The notes under the pieces: generated by a model
The model's input: only the letters and a program-made list of their open reading frames with translations
What the model was told of the DNA's origin: nothing
The model's database searches: none
Shown: piece after piece, positions 1 through 10,323 of the stretch
Numbering within the stretch: position 1 is the first letter of the stretch
Layout of the letters: every line of letters begins with the position of its first letter
Position numbers and translations under genes: made by a program
Assembly: GCA_945889445.1 (NCBI GenBank)
Contig: CAMDBX010000013.1
Location: forward strand, 1 to 64,000
Length of the DNA stretch: 64,000 nt
Direction: 5' to 3'
Source of the DNA: Rhizobium sp. Q54
GTDB lineage: Bacteria > Pseudomonadota > Alphaproteobacteria > Rhizobiales > Aestuariivirgaceae

Positions 1-295
1 CCATGATCCGTCGCACCCTGCGCATCGCGGTGCGAACACCGTCTGCTCGCAGCCGGGCCCAGACCTTACGATAGCCTTCCCCGTTAAACGGCGACGCCTC
101 GATGACGGCCTCGATCTTCGCCAGCAATTCCGCATCGCTGCAGGCACCCTGGGGCCCGCGCCGGCGTGCCGGACGGGCTGGCATGGCATCTGCCGCCCGA
201 TGCCGGTACAGCGTCGCCCGCGGGAACTTCCAGACGCGGCAGAGCGCAGCGACCGGGTAGCAGCTCTGGGTGGAGGCAGAGGTGGTGCGGGTCAT
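1..295 (-). CDS. IS3-family transposase OrfB, N-terminal part (truncated by window edge)
   Basis: Reading the minus strand from the ATG at 295 gives an uninterrupted 98-codon frame reaching the first base. It contains the typical OrfB N-terminal region: a helix-turn-helix-like segment (LCRVWKFPRATLYRHRA) followed by the motif region EGYRKVWARLRADGVR, seen before the DDE integrase core in IS3-type OrfB proteins. Its ATG overlaps the orfA stop by 4 nt. IS3 elements usually make OrfAB by -1 frameshifting, but no slippery site was established here. The catalytic core lies outside the window. Confidence 0.85.
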   Translation of the reverse strand, partial: MTRTTSASTQSCYPVAALCRVWKFPRATLYRHRAADAMPARPARRRGPQGACSDAELLAKIEAVIEASPFNGEGYRKVWARLRADGVRTAMRRVRRIM

Positions 296-693
296 TTCCT
301 CAACCTCCGTCCGGCTAAAGGGCGACCGCCCTCCAGCATGTCGATCTTCGCGTAGAGCAGCTCGTTGGCCATGGTGATCTCGCCCACCTTGGCTTTGAGC
401 CGCTCGATCTCCTCGTCCCGGGCGTCCCGTTCGCGTTCCTTCAGCGCGCTTTCTGCCGCCAGGAGCGCCCGGTCGCGCCATTCCGACAGCCGGTGCACCG
501 GTACGTTCGTTTCCCGAGAAACCTTCTCCAGGGACTCGCCCCGCAGCAGGCGCTGCACGACCGCCAGCTTCCTCTTCGCCGAAAACCGCAGCGGCGGACC
601 GGCCACGGCGTCGCCATCGCCAGCGTTCTGGGCGCGCGCTGGCGCCGCCGTGGCCTCCGTCACAACCGTTTCCAACCCATTCTTCCCGTCCAT
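292..693 (-). CDS. IS3-family transposase OrfA
   Basis: 133 aa. The middle part (about residues 37-75, KRKLAVVQRLLRGESLEKVS then VPVHRLSEWRDRAL) is the helix-turn-helix DNA-binding domain of IS3 OrfA. It is followed by a coiled-coil or leucine-zipper-like segment (EEIERLKAKVGEITMANELL, residues about 95-115), which is used for multimerisation in this family. The first 35 residues are Ala/Gly-rich linker. OrfA binds the terminal inverted repeats. It is immediately followed by orfB in an overlapping frame. Start ATG at 693 is inside the 68-bp repeat that marks the element's end. Confidence 0.85.
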   Translation of the reverse strand: MDGKNGLETVVTEATAAPARAQNAGDGDAVAGPPLRFSAKRKLAVVQRLLRGESLEKVSRETNVPVHRLSEWRDRALLAAESALKERERDARDEEIERLKAKVGEITMANELLYAKIDMLEGGRPLAGRRLRK

Positions 694-758
694 GCTCTAC
701 CTCCGTCTGTCCAATCGGTAGCGCAGTGCGCTGTCTCAGGAAACCGTGCCCCAGCCCA

Positions 759-995
759 AGGGCGTCTATGGGCCGGTTGCGGGAGCGGTTGCAGCCAGTG
801 ACGGGGGCGTTGTGGGCAAGTCCGCGCCATCCGGCTGCTATGCGGTCAGACGGAGTGGGCTCAAACGGACCGCCCGAAGAAATTCGATCACCGTCGCCAC
901 TTCAAAGCCTTAGCCGAGAGTGCGGGAAGATCTGGCTCTCTGAAAACAAAAGAGTTTATTGCCGCGCTCCCGCACCCATTCGGGAGCAGCTCTGA
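759..995. other. No supported gene: non-coding gap between IS3 end and IS256-type fragment
   Basis: Short frames here have no recognisable protein similarity and no good ribosome binding site. The segment sits between two mobile-element remnants and is probably degraded element or target DNA. A stop codon at 993-995 lies in frame with the downstream transposase fragment, so that fragment is not open upstream. Confidence 0.5.
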
Positions 996-1196
996 CTCCA
1001 GATCCGCCGCCGCAAAACGGTCATTCGCATTTACCCGAACGACGAAGCTGCTCTGCACCTTATCGGCGCTCTGCTCGCAGAACGTAACGAGGCCGGGCAG
1101 GTGCGCCTCTATCTCGACATGGATGAATTCATGGAATGGCTTATGAAGCGAAGCGAGAGTGACGCTGTCATCAACGTCGTGCCAATGGCGTTGTAA
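996..1196 (+). pseudogene. C-terminal fragment of an IS256-type (mutator) transposase
   Basis: This 66-codon open stretch has no start of its own and begins right after an in-frame TGA. It reads QIRRRKTVIRIYPNDEAALH, then LIGALLAERNEAGQVRLYLD. IS256/mutator transposases end with this layout: after the catalytic Glu region a segment of the type EIRRR-x-VVGIFPN-x-A-xx-RL, then ALL-x-E. All catalytic residues are missing, so this is a dead 3' remnant. Its plus orientation is opposite to the neighbouring IS3 element, so at least two insertion events took place here. The family call is from memory of the motif, not from a search. Confidence 0.7.
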
Positions 1197-1268
1197 TCAT
1201 GCCGTCATCAACCGAGCCAAGTGAAATTTACAGCAACTCCAGTTGCCGAGCGTGCCTCGGTCAAGCTG

Positions 1269-1336
1269 GATGCCCTACCTCCGTTTATGCGATCGGTAGC
1301 GCAGTGCGCTGTCTCAGGAAACCGTGCCCCGGCCCA
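1269..1336 (-). repeat. Solo 68-bp copy of the IS3 element end
   Basis: The sequence aligns without gaps to 691-758 (offset 578) with 7 mismatches in 68 positions, and similarity drops abruptly on both sides. It covers the region from the orfA start codon position to the element's outer end. It therefore looks like the relic of a second, related IS insertion in the same orientation, of which only the terminal segment remains. Confidence 0.8.
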
Positions 1337-1634
1337 GTCGGTCAAATGCCTGTCGCAGGGCAGCCTTGGGGCCGGCCAGATCCTCCGCCTCGCCGACCAG
1401 TGCGCCGCCGGCATCAGGTGCCGCCGGGCCGGTAATTGTCCGGAACGAGGCGGTCCGGCCGGCCCCGCGGCGTTCCGCGGCGCGTGCGATGGAGGCCTCG
1501 GCGCGGCGGATGATGCCCGCGTCACCGGTGGCCACGGCATTCCACAGGAAAGCACGCACCACGGCGGGGTGGTTCAGATGCTGGGCCACATCAAAGCAAC
1601 GCCCGGCCTTTGCAAACGAAACATCAACGTCCAT
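1314..1634 (-). pseudogene. Unknown protein gene, 3' end replaced by IS remnant
   Basis: On the minus strand a frame starting at the ATG at 1634 runs through about 99 codons of ordinary high-G+C coding-like sequence (MDVDVSFAKAGRCFDV..., an Ala/Arg-rich helical protein). It then enters the solo IS end at 1336 and stops at 1314. The final residues are therefore IS-encoded and the native C-terminus is lost. I do not recognise the family. The predicted protein is helical and soluble with no signal peptide. Alternatively the frame could be chance in G+C-rich DNA; no strong Shine-Dalgarno precedes it. Confidence 0.35.
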
Positions 1635-1664
1635 GGAGCGAGTATAGCGGTGGCGCGTGCGCAT

Positions 1665-2041
1665 GCTATTGGGATTTCCTCATAGCCTTCATGAAGCGGC
1701 CGCGGTCGGCATTCTTCATCAGCATTGTCCGCTGTCCGCTGTTCGTTGGCAGATTAGGGCCTGAACTCTCACTCGGCCCGAATTGCCGCTGAGGAGCAAA
1801 TTTCATAATGGAAGTGGGTGTTGTGACTGGCCACCTTGGCCACATATTCGTCGTCGATCAGGCAATGGCAACCGTCTCGATCAATGGAAGAGCAACTAGG
1901 TTGTAGCCAACCCTATGGAGATTTGCTTTCGAGGGAATGGCGTTATCAGCTTTGAACGGCCTTGCAAGCACATGAAATGAAAAAGGATCCCTTGTCGGGG
2001 GTGCTCTGAATTTATTTGTGTTTGCAGGATGCTTTCAGGAC
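1665..2041. other. No supported gene
   Basis: The interval between the truncated gene and the repeat-protein gene has only short frames (60 codons or fewer) without a convincing ribosome binding site or recognisable product. I see no strong terminator or RNA structure in it. Confidence 0.5.
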
Positions 2042-2836
2042 TTAATTAGAACGTCCCTTGGTTCCCTTACCCCCACCTTCATTTCCAGTGCCATTGCCGC
2101 CGCCTCCTTTGCCGCCGCTGCTGCTGCTGTCTTCGTTGCCGCCGCCTTTGCCGCCGCCTCCTTTGCCGCCGCCGCTGCTGCTGTCTTCGTTGCCGCCGCC
2201 TTTGCCGCCGCCGCCTTTGCCGCCGCCTTTGCCGCCGCTGCTGCTGCTGTCTTCGTTGCCGCCGCTGCTGCTATGGCCGCCGCTGCTGCTGTGGCCGCCG
2301 CTACTGCTATGACCGCCGCTGCTGCCGCCGGTGGTGCTGCCGCCGGTGGTGCTGCCGCCGGTGGTGCTGCCGCCGGTGGTGCTGCCGCCAGTGGTGCTGC
2401 CGCCAGTGGTGCTTCCGCCGGTGGTGCTGCCGCCGGTGGTGCTGCCGCCAGTGGTGCTGCCGCCAGTGGTGCTGCCGCCGGTGGTGCTGCCGCCGGTGGT
2501 GCTTCCGCCGGTGGTGCTTCCGCCGGTGGTGCCGCCTTCATCTGGCCCGCTGGTGCTGCCGCCGCCCGTAGTGCCGCCTTCATCGGGATCGTTGTTTTTT
2601 GAGCCTTTCCCGAAGCTAAAGCTCGATCCACCCGAATTGCGCTCCTGATTGTTCGGCTCTACAACCCCAAAGGCCGCGCAATTGGAGTTGCGCAGGCGAT
2701 GAAGGCTGGAGTTGCGATCCCAGCAACGATCGTCCTTTAACCCAGCTTGTGAAAGTCCCGTGCTGATAAACACGGCGCCACCGGCCACGGTTCCCAAAAG
2801 CAAGGTTGCGGCAATCAATTTGGTGGTTTTCTTCAT
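2042..2836 (-). CDS. Secreted Gly/Ser/Thr-rich tandem-repeat protein (unknown function)
   Basis: 264 aa. The start at 2836 is chosen because AGAGGAGA lies 6-7 nt upstream of this ATG; a longer frame from 2884 lacks this. Residues 1-31 form a Sec signal peptide (MKKTTK, hydrophobic LIAATLLLGTVAGGAVFI, then SQA). A short ordinary region (about 32-70) contains two Cys (RCWDR, SNCAAF) that could form a disulfide. The rest is low complexity: 13 perfect GGSTT pentapeptides, then three GGHSSS units, then blocks of GGNEDSSS and GGGKGGG. No catalytic domain is visible. It is probably an exported, disordered or adhesive surface/matrix protein; function is not known. It lies next to IS remnants and may be an accessory gene. 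Confidence 0.7.
   Translation of the reverse strand: MKKTTKLIAATLLLGTVAGGAVFISTGLSQAGLKDDRCWDRNSSLHRLRNSNCAAFGVVEPNNQERNSGGSSFSFGKGSKNNDPDEGGTTGGGSTSGPDEGGTTGGSTTGGSTTGGSTTGGSTTGGSTTGGSTTGGSTTGGSTTGGSTTGGSTTGGSTTGGSTTGGSTTGGSSGGHSSSGGHSSSGGHSSSGGNEDSSSSGGKGGGKGGGGKGGGNEDSSSGGGKGGGGKGGGNEDSSSSGGKGGGGNGTGNEGGGKGTKGRSN
2331..2535 (-). repeat. 15-bp tandem repeat coding for GGSTT
   Basis: The motif GTGGTGCTGCCGCCG, on the plus strand, recurs at exact 15-bp spacing. The GTGGT core starts at 2331, 2346, 2361 and so on to 2526 (14 occurrences), with only third-base changes. The period preserves the reading frame, so copy-number change would lengthen or shorten the protein without breaking it. Confidence 0.9.
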
Positions 2837-2985
2837 ACTGGATCTCCTCTGCAGCGGGCTAAATCGAAGGTTGTAATCTATCAAGATTGATATAGCCTCC
2901 TGAAGATAAGTATAAGCACGTAATTATTTTCCGGACAAGAAAAATTAAAAAAAGATAAATAAACGAACGATATCTATTGTTGTTT

Positions 2986-3039
2986 GAAAAATTGCGTCAT
3001 AATAGAGGAAAACTCGCGAAAAAATTGCGTTATGATGAG
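2986..3039. repeat. Pair of about 21-bp imperfect direct repeats
   Basis: GAAAAATTGCGTCATAATAG (from 2986) and GAAAAAATTGCGTTATGATG (from 3018) are repeated 32 bp apart, about three helical turns. This spacing would suit a protein binding the same DNA face twice, upstream of the secreted repeat-protein gene. It is a regulatory-site hypothesis only. Confidence 0.4.
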
Positions 3040-3286
3040 ATTAAGATTACTTTACTCCTAAAAATTGAATATCTTGCTTTTTCGTTGTTAATGTAAATGC
3101 GTAGGCTGATATACTTAGCTCATGCGAGCCGTTGGTTTCGGTCGCTACCCGTGCGGGTCTCGTAGGATGATGACTGTCTCCCGAAAAAGTCTTTAATAGA
3201 CCGTGGTCGACCGTCTCAGCTGAGAACGAAGGGATCATCTTGCTTGTTTTGGAGATTTCAGTCTCAAGGGCGCATGGAATGCACTT

Positions 3287-3340
3287 GTCTGGTTCTTCGA
3301 TCTAAGATGGCGGGTCTGGTTCTTCGATCTAAGATGGCGG
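3287..3340. repeat. Perfect 27-bp tandem duplication
   Basis: The 27-mer beginning GTCTGGTTCTTCGATCTAAG and ending ATGGCGG occurs twice head to tail with no mismatch (3287-3313 and 3314-3340). It lies in non-coding DNA about 210 bp before nuoA. The identity of the copies points to a recent duplication. Confidence 0.9.
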
Positions 3341-3405
3341 GTGGCGAATAGCTGTACCTTCCAAATATCTGCGCTATTTGAAAACCCTCAGATTTTTTGA
3401 CGGTT

Positions 3406-3434
3406 TTGACCGGGTTGGTAGGCTATCCTAGGCA
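3406..3434 (+). promoter_or_regulatory. Possible promoter of the nuo operon
   Basis: TTGACC at 3406-3411 is followed after 17 nt by TAGGCA at 3429-3434, about 115 bp before the nuoA start. A second TTGACG sits at 3397. The -35 fits the sigma-70 consensus of alphaproteobacteria; the -10 is weak. Confidence 0.3.
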
Positions 3435-3549
3435 CGGACTGGCCCGTAAAGCGGGCACTGTGCCGAAAAACTTGCGGGAGGAGGGGCGGTGCGCTACCAA
3501 GCGGCGGATTCTTGTTCGCCGAATGTGGCGGGCTGAGAGGCGAGAGCAC

Positions 3550-3915
3550 ATGCCTGACCTTTTGAGAGAATATCTTCCCGTCGTCATCTTTCTCGGGGTG
3601 GCGCTCGGCTTCTCCCTGATCCTGTTGATCACGCCGATTCTGATCGCCTTCCGCAACCCAGACCCCGAGAAACTCTCGGCTTATGAGTGCGGTTTCAATG
3701 CCTTCGACGACGCGCGGATGAAGTTCGACGTTCGATTCTATCTGGTGTCCATCCTCTTCATCATCTTCGACCTCGAGGTGGCCTTCCTGTTCCCCTGGGC
3801 GATCTCGCTGAAGGAAGTGGGCGTGTTTGGCTTCTGGTCGATGATGATCTTTCTCGGGGTTCTGACCATCGGCTTCATCTATGAGTGGCGAAAGGGAGCT
3901 CTCGAATGGGATTGA
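3550..3915 (+). CDS. nuoA: NADH-quinone oxidoreductase subunit A
   Basis: 121 aa, the usual length. NuoA is a small membrane-arm subunit of complex I at the junction with the peripheral arm. Three hydrophobic segments are visible (around residues 10-32, 63-85, 90-112). The conserved loop [20 protein letters not shown] contains the Cys whose accessibility changes between active and resting enzyme in homologues. Start ATG at 3550 is preceded by GAGAGG. The frame is open upstream to 3397, but that extension is Arg-rich and unlike NuoA. It is the first gene of a 14-gene nuo operon and overlaps nuoB by 10 nt. Confidence 0.97.
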   Translation: MPDLLREYLPVVIFLGVALGFSLILLITPILIAFRNPDPEKLSAYECGFNAFDDARMKFDVRFYLVSILFIIFDLEVAFLFPWAISLKEVGVFGFWSMMIFLGVLTIGFIYEWRKGALEWD

Positions 3916-4430
3916 TCGAACAGGCGACCCCTGAGCAGCGTGAGTTCTTCACCAACGTCAACGCTGAGCTCGCCGACAAGGGCTTCCTCGTCACCGCGTC
4001 TGACGATCTCATCAACTGGGCCCGCACCGGCTCGCTGATGTGGATGACCTTTGGCCTCGCCTGCTGCGCGGTGGAGATGATGCAGGCCTCCATGCCGCGC
4101 TGGGACCTCGAGCGCTTCGGCTTCGCGCCGCGCGCCTCGCCGCGCCAGTCGGACGTCATGATCGTCGCCGGCACGCTGACCAACAAGATGGCACCTGCTC
4201 TCCGCAAGGTCTATGATCAGATGCCGGAGCCGCGCTATGTCATCTCCATGGGCAGCTGCGCCAATGGCGGCGGCTATTACCACTACTCCTATTCAGTCGT
4301 GCGCGGCTGCGACCGCATCGTGCCGGTGGACATCTATGTGCCGGGCTGCCCGCCCACCGCTGAAGCGCTGATCTATGGCGTGCTGCAGCTGCAGAAGAAG
4401 ATCCGCCGCACCGGAACGATCGAGCGTTGA
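3906..4430 (+). CDS. nuoB: NADH-quinone oxidoreductase subunit B (N2 cluster)
   Basis: 174 aa. NuoB holds the terminal [4Fe-4S] cluster N2 that passes electrons to ubiquinone. Ligand cysteines are visible: the tandem pair in [10 protein letters not shown], then [10 protein letters not shown] and the Cys in VPGCPP. Start ATG at 3906, inside the end of nuoA, has AAGGGAG upstream; a start at 3885 would overlap nuoA further without need. The stop overlaps the nuoC start by one base. Confidence 0.97.
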   Translation: MGLIEQATPEQREFFTNVNAELADKGFLVTASDDLINWARTGSLMWMTFGLACCAVEMMQASMPRWDLERFGFAPRASPRQSDVMIVAGTLTNKMAPALRKVYDQMPEPRYVISMGSCANGGGYYHYSYSVVRGCDRIVPVDIYVPGCPPTAEALIYGVLQLQKKIRRTGTIER

Positions 4431-5035
4431 TGATGGCTGAGACCTTGCAGGAACTGGGCGAACACATTGACCACAAGCTTGGAAGCGCGGTGACGAGCTT
4501 CAAGGTTGAATATGGCGAGCTGACGATGGAGGCGGAGGCTGCGGAGATCATCCGCGTGCTGAGCTTCCTGCGCGACGACGCCGCGTGCAACTTCGTGTGC
4601 TTCATCGACATCTGCGGCGTTGACTACCCGGATCGCGAAAAGCGCTTCGACGTGGTCTACCACTTGCTCTCGCCCTACAAGAACCGCCGCATCCGCGTGA
4701 AGGTGCAGACGGATGAGGACACCGCGGTGCCCTCCGTCATCTCCGTCTTCCCGGCGGCCAACTGGTATGAGCGCGAGACCTTCGATCTCTATGGCGTTCT
4801 GTTCTCCAACCACCCGGACCTGCGCCGCATCCTGACCGACTACGGCTTTGCCGGCCACCCGCTGCGCAAGGACTTCCCGCTCACCGGCTATGTCGAAGTG
4901 CGCTGGGACGATCTCGCCAAGCGCGTGGTCTATGAGCCCGTCAAGCTCACCCAGGAATTCCGCGCGTTCGATTACTTGAGCCCGTGGGAAGGCACCGAAT
5001 ACGTCCTCCCCGGCGATGAAAAGGCGAAGCAGTGA
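4430..5035 (+). CDS. nuoC: NADH-quinone oxidoreductase subunit C
   Basis: 201 aa 30-kDa subunit of the peripheral arm, which packs against NuoD and NuoB. The family signature is present near residues 118-155: [20 protein letters not shown] then [13 protein letters not shown]. NuoC and NuoD are separate genes here, as in most bacteria outside the enterics. ATG at 4430 shares one base with the nuoB stop; a second ATG at 4433 is equally possible. The stop overlaps the GTG of nuoD (GTGA). Confidence 0.96.
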   Translation: MMAETLQELGEHIDHKLGSAVTSFKVEYGELTMEAEAAEIIRVLSFLRDDAACNFVCFIDICGVDYPDREKRFDVVYHLLSPYKNRRIRVKVQTDEDTAVPSVISVFPAANWYERETFDLYGVLFSNHPDLRRILTDYGFAGHPLRKDFPLTGYVEVRWDDLAKRVVYEPVKLTQEFRAFDYLSPWEGTEYVLPGDEKAKQ

Positions 5036-6225
5036 CCGACACGTCATCCGTCCGCAATTTCTCGATCAACTTCGGGCCGCAGCATCCTGCGGCCCACGGC
5101 GTGCTGCGCCTCGTGCTTGAACTCGATGGCGAGGTCTGCACACGCGTCGACCCGCATATCGGACTGCTGCACCGCGGCACCGAGAAGCTGATTGAATACA
5201 AGACCTACCTGCAGGCCATTCCTTATTTCGACCGCCTCGATTACGTGGCGCCGATGAACCAGGAACATGCCTGGTGCCTGGCCATCGAGAAGCTGCTTGG
5301 CCTCGAGGTTCCCATCCGTGGCCAGCTGATCCGCGTGCTCTATTCCGAGATCGGCCGCATCCTTTCGCATCTCCTCAACGTCACCACGCAAGCCATGGAC
5401 GTGGGCGCGCTGACGCCGCCCCTGTGGGGTTTCGAAGAGCGCGAAAAGCTGATGGTGTTCTACGAGCGCGCCTCGGGCTCGCGCATGCACTCCGCTTACT
5501 TCCGCCCCGGTGGCGTTCACCAGGACATCGACCCCGGCCTCGTCGAGGACATCGCCGCCTTCTGCGACGGCCACAACAAGGTGCTCGACGACATCGAGGG
5601 CCTGCTCACTGACAACCGAATCTTCAAGCAGCGCAACGTCGACATTGGCGTCGTCTCGCTCAAGGAATGCTTCGAGTGGGGCTTCTCCGGCGTCATGGTG
5701 CGCGGCTCAGGCGCTGCCTGGGACCTGCGCAAGGCGCAGCCCTATGAATGCTACAACGACATGGAATTCGATATTCCGATCGGAAAGAACGGCGACTGCT
5801 ATGACCGTTACCTGATCCGCATGCAGGAAATGCGCGAGTCGGTGAAGATCATGAAGCAGTGCATCGAGCGCCTGCTGGGGCCTGAGCGCAGCGGTCCCGT
5901 GTCGTCGAAGGACGGCAAGGTCGTTCCCCCGAAGCGCGCCGAGATGAAGCGCTCGATGGAAGCGCTGATCCATCACTTCAAGCTTCACACCGAAGGCTTC
6001 CACACGCCGCCGGGCGAAGTCTATGCCGCCGTCGAGGCGCCCAAGGGCGAGTTCGGTGTCTATCTCGTCTCCGACGGCACCAACAAGCCCTACCGCTGCA
6101 AGCTGCGGGCCCCCGGTTTTGCGCATCTGCAGGCCATGGACCACATCTGCCGCGGCCACATGCTGGCCGACGTTTCCGCCGTGCTCGGCTCTCTCGACAT
6201 CGTTTTTGGTGAGGTGGACCGGTGA
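5032..6225 (+). CDS. nuoD: NADH-quinone oxidoreductase subunit D
   Basis: 397 aa 49-kDa subunit, a relative of [NiFe]-hydrogenase large subunits that has lost the metal site. It forms much of the quinone pocket with NuoB. Visible signatures: [14 protein letters not shown] near the N-terminus (the His next to quinone), [13 protein letters not shown], and the C-terminal [12 protein letters not shown]. The start is GTG at 5032, overlapping the nuoC stop by 4 nt. It ends with a GTGA overlap onto nuoE. Confidence 0.97.
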   Translation: MTDTSSVRNFSINFGPQHPAAHGVLRLVLELDGEVCTRVDPHIGLLHRGTEKLIEYKTYLQAIPYFDRLDYVAPMNQEHAWCLAIEKLLGLEVPIRGQLIRVLYSEIGRILSHLLNVTTQAMDVGALTPPLWGFEEREKLMVFYERASGSRMHSAYFRPGGVHQDIDPGLVEDIAAFCDGHNKVLDDIEGLLTDNRIFKQRNVDIGVVSLKECFEWGFSGVMVRGSGAAWDLRKAQPYECYNDMEFDIPIGKNGDCYDRYLIRMQEMRESVKIMKQCIERLLGPERSGPVSSKDGKVVPPKRAEMKRSMEALIHHFKLHTEGFHTPPGEVYAAVEAPKGEFGVYLVSDGTNKPYRCKLRAPGFAHLQAMDHICRGHMLADVSAVLGSLDIVFGEVDR

Positions 6226-6899
6226 GCGTCCGTCGTCTTCATCCTGTTCAGCCTGACAGCTTCGCCTTCAACGCGGAGAACCTGGCCTGGGCCAAGGCAA
6301 AAATCGCACAATATCCTGCGGGCAAGCAGGCCTCGGCGGTGATCCCACTGCTGTGGCGGGCCCAGGAGCAGAACGACAACTGGGTGACGAAACCGGTCAT
6401 CGAGTACGTCGCGCACATGCTCGACATGGCCTATATCCGCGTGCTCGAGGTCGCGACCTTCTACACCATGTTCCAGCTGCAGCCGGTGGGCAAGATTGCC
6501 CATATCCAGGTCTGCGGCACCACGCCCTGCATGCTGCGCGGAGCTGAGGACCTCAAGAAGGTCTGCCAGAACAAGATCAACCACGAGCCGCACCACCTCT
6601 CGGAAGACGGCAATTTCTCCTGGGAAGAAGTGGAATGCCTCGGCGCCTGCGTGAACGCGCCGATGGTGCAGATCTTCAAGGACACCTATGAAGACCTGAC
6701 GCCCGCCACGCTGGAAAAGCTGATCGACGATCTCGCCACCGGCCGCAAGGTGAAGGTAGGCCCGCAAATCGACCGTCATAATGCCGCGCCAGAAGGCGTC
6801 CAGACGGCGCTGACCGATCCGTCGCTCTATGAAGGCCAGCGCACCTTCGTGCGCGTCGAGCCGCCCCCGCCGCCGCCGCCCGCGGAAGAGAAGAAGTGA
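6222..6899 (+). CDS. nuoE: NADH-quinone oxidoreductase subunit E (N1a cluster)
   Basis: 225 aa 24-kDa thioredoxin-fold subunit carrying [2Fe-2S] cluster N1a. Four ligand cysteines are seen: CGTTPC, then CLGAC. The C-terminus extends past the fold and ends in a run of seven prolines followed by AEEKK, a variable tail also seen in other alphaproteobacterial NuoE. GTG start at 6222 overlaps the nuoD stop (GTGA). Confidence 0.96.
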   Translation: MSVRRLHPVQPDSFAFNAENLAWAKAKIAQYPAGKQASAVIPLLWRAQEQNDNWVTKPVIEYVAHMLDMAYIRVLEVATFYTMFQLQPVGKIAHIQVCGTTPCMLRGAEDLKKVCQNKINHEPHHLSEDGNFSWEEVECLGACVNAPMVQIFKDTYEDLTPATLEKLIDDLATGRKVKVGPQIDRHNAAPEGVQTALTDPSLYEGQRTFVRVEPPPPPPPAEEKK

Positions 6900-6908
6900 G
6901 AAGCACAA

Positions 6909-8216
<1,308 letters not shown>

Positions 8217-8238
8217 GAATTTTAAGGCGAGCAAGCTC

Positions 8239-10320
8239 ATGCCCAAGATCAAAGTCGACGGAGTGGAACTCGAGGTCGAAAACGGCCTCACCCTCCTGCA
8301 GGCCTGCGAACAGGCAGGCGCGGAAGTGCCACGCTTTTGCTATCATGAGCGCCTGTCGATCGCCGGCAACTGCCGCATGTGCCTCGTCGAGGTGAAGGGC
8401 GGCCCGCCGAAGCCGCAGGCATCCTGCGCCATGTCGGTGAACGACCTGCGCCCCGGCCCCAATGGCGAGCCGCCGGAGGTTTTCACCAACACCTCGATGG
8501 TGAAGAAGGCGCGCGAAGGCGTGATGGAGTTCCTGCTCATCAACCACCCGCTCGATTGCCCGATCTGCGACCAGGGCGGCGAGTGCGACCTGCAGGACCA
8601 GGCCATGGTCTATGGCATCGACAAGAACCGTTTCCACGAGAACAAGCGCGCCGTCGAGAACAAGTATCTGGGCCCGCTGGTCAAGACCTCGATGAACCGC
8701 TGCATCCAGTGCACGCGCTGCGTCCGCTTCACAACGGAAGTTGCCGGCATCGAGGAGATGGGTGCCACCGGTCGCGGCGAGGACATGGAGATCACCACGT
8801 ACCTCAACAAGGCGATCTCGTCCGAACTGCAGGGCAACATCATCGACTTGTGCCCGGTGGGTGCTCTCACCTCGCTGCCTTACGAATTCAAGGCTCGTCC
8901 CTGGGAATTGCGCAAGACCGAGACCATCGATGCGATGGATGCGGTGGGCTGCAACATCCGTGTGGATGCGCGCGGCCGTGAAGTGATGCGCATCCTGCCG
9001 CGCACTCACGAGGACGTGAATGAGGAGTGGATCTCCGACAAGACCCGCTTCGTGTGGGACGGACTCAAGGCGCAGCGCCTCGACCGGCCTTACGTGCGTG
9101 AGTTCGGCAAGCTGCGCGAAGCCTCTTGGGGCGAAGCCTTCCAGCGCATCGCGCAGCGCATGAACGGCGTGAACCCCGACCGCGTCGGCATCATCCTCGG
9201 CGACCTGGTGGGTGCTGAGGAGGCCTTCTCGGTGCGCCAGTTCGCCGACCAGTTCGGCATCAAGAACATCGACTGCCGCCAGGACGGAACACCGCTGGGC
9301 GAGAAGGGCGGCCGCGCAGGCTATCTCTTCAACAGCGGCATCACCGGCATCGACGAAGCGGACTCGATCCTGCTCATCGGCACCAACCCGCGCCTCGAAG
9401 CGCCGGTATTGAACGCCCGCATCCGCCGGCGCGTGGCACGCGGCGGCTGCCCGGTCTTCCTGATCGGCGAGCGCGCCGACCTCACCTATGGCTACACCCA
9501 CCTTGGTAATGGTCCGGAGACGCTGGGCAAGTTCCTCGCCTCCGACCAGCAGGGCGGCGCCAAGCCGATGGTGATCGTGGGGCAGGGCGCCATCGACCGC
9601 GCCGATGGCCCGCAAGTTCTGGCCGCCGCTTACAAGGCCGCTGAGAAATTGGGCGCCATCAAGGACGGCTGGAACGGCTTCAACATTCTCCACACCGCCG
9701 CTGGCCGCGTCGGCGCGCTCGACGTCTGCGCGCTGCCGGCGCAGGATGGCGGCAAGACCACGCGCGAGATGCTGGACGCCGCGAAGGCGGGCGAACTCGA
9801 CGTCATCTTCCTCATCGGAGCGGATGAGATCGACACCCGGGCACTGGGCGCCACCTTCGTCGTCTATGTCGGAACCCACGGCGACGCTGGCGCACACCGC
9901 GCCGACGTGATCCTGTCGGGTGCGGCCTATGTCGAGAAGCAGGTGACCTATGTCAACACCGAGGGCCGCCCGCAGATGACGGAGCGGGCCTCCTTCCCGC
10001 CGGGCGAGGCCCGGGAAGACTGGGCGATCTTCCGTGCCATGACTGAGGTGCTGGGCAATGCTCTGCCCTGGAACAATCTCGCTGAGCTGCGCTCCGCCAT
10101 GTACAAGGTAGCACCGCAGCTGATGCGCATCGACGAGCGCACAGCCGCACCGACGAATGAACTCGCCGACCTTGGCAAGGTCGAAGGCGCCATGTCGGCA
10201 GATCCGTTCCGCTCGCCCATCACGGACTTCTACATGACCAACCCGATTGCCCGCGCGTCGAAGATCATGGCCGAATGCTCGGCCCTGAAGAACGTGCAGA
10301 AGCTCGAGGCCGCTGAGTAA
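8239..10320 (+). CDS. nuoG: NADH-quinone oxidoreductase subunit G
   Basis: 693 aa 75-kDa iron-sulfur subunit of the peripheral arm. The N-terminal ferredoxin domain has the [2Fe-2S] ligands [15 protein letters not shown]. Next come the His/Cys-liganded N5 region ([16 protein letters not shown]) and N4 ligands (CIQCTRC ... CPVGAL). The remaining two thirds is the molybdopterin-oxidoreductase-like fold without cofactor. The CxxC..C set for the extra N7 cluster of some bacteria is not apparent. Start ATG at 8239 is preceded by AAGGCGAG; the frame stays open upstream into nuoF. Confidence 0.96.
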   Translation: MPKIKVDGVELEVENGLTLLQACEQAGAEVPRFCYHERLSIAGNCRMCLVEVKGGPPKPQASCAMSVNDLRPGPNGEPPEVFTNTSMVKKAREGVMEFLLINHPLDCPICDQGGECDLQDQAMVYGIDKNRFHENKRAVENKYLGPLVKTSMNRCIQCTRCVRFTTEVAGIEEMGATGRGEDMEITTYLNKAISSELQGNIIDLCPVGALTSLPYEFKARPWELRKTETIDAMDAVGCNIRVDARGREVMRILPRTHEDVNEEWISDKTRFVWDGLKAQRLDRPYVREFGKLREASWGEAFQRIAQRMNGVNPDRVGIILGDLVGAEEAFSVRQFADQFGIKNIDCRQDGTPLGEKGGRAGYLFNSGITGIDEADSILLIGTNPRLEAPVLNARIRRRVARGGCPVFLIGERADLTYGYTHLGNGPETLGKFLASDQQGGAKPMVIVGQGAIDRADGPQVLAAAYKAAEKLGAIKDGWNGFNILHTAAGRVGALDVCALPAQDGGKTTREMLDAAKAGELDVIFLIGADEIDTRALGATFVVYVGTHGDAGAHRADVILSGAAYVEKQVTYVNTEGRPQMTERASFPPGEAREDWAIFRAMTEVLGNALPWNNLAELRSAMYKVAPQLMRIDERTAAPTNELADLGKVEGAMSADPFRSPITDFYMTNPIARASKIMAECSALKNVQKLEAAE

Positions 10321-10323
10321 ATC

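Larger units (their letters stand above)
1..758 (-). mobile_element. IS3-family insertion sequence, partial (5' end of element; rest lies before the window)
   Basis: Two overlapping minus-strand transposase frames (orfA then orfB, sharing an ATGA overlap at 292-295) are the classic IS3-family layout. The outer end is set at 758 because a near-identical 68-bp segment recurs at 1269-1336 and similarity stops at this base. Read on the minus strand the element would begin TGGGCTGGGG, consistent with the TG terminus common in IS3 elements. The other terminus is outside the window. Inferred: element end and family. Seen: the two frames and the repeat. Confidence 0.75.
2837..3549. other. Long AT-rich intergenic region upstream of nuoA
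   Basis: About 710 bp without a supported gene. The part from about 2885 to 3060 is strikingly AT-rich for this genome. It holds paired direct repeats at 2986-3006 and 3018-3039 and a perfect 27-bp tandem duplication at 3287-3340. A possible nuo promoter lies near 3406-3434. A 63-codon minus-strand frame at 3047-3238 has no ribosome binding site and resembles nothing known to me. Confidence 0.6.

Noticed and set aside
2331-2535. Tandem repeats as a CRISPR array
   Set aside because: 15-bp units without spacers, inside a coding frame.
2035-2631. Ala/Pro-rich frame of 198 codons overlapping the Gly-rich gene in another frame
   Set aside because: It is the alternate reading of the same repeats; lacks the signal peptide and the ribosome binding site of the chosen frame.
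3047-3238. 63-codon minus-strand frame upstream of nuoA
   Set aside because: No Shine-Dalgarno, no recognisable protein features, lies in atypical AT-rich non-coding DNA.
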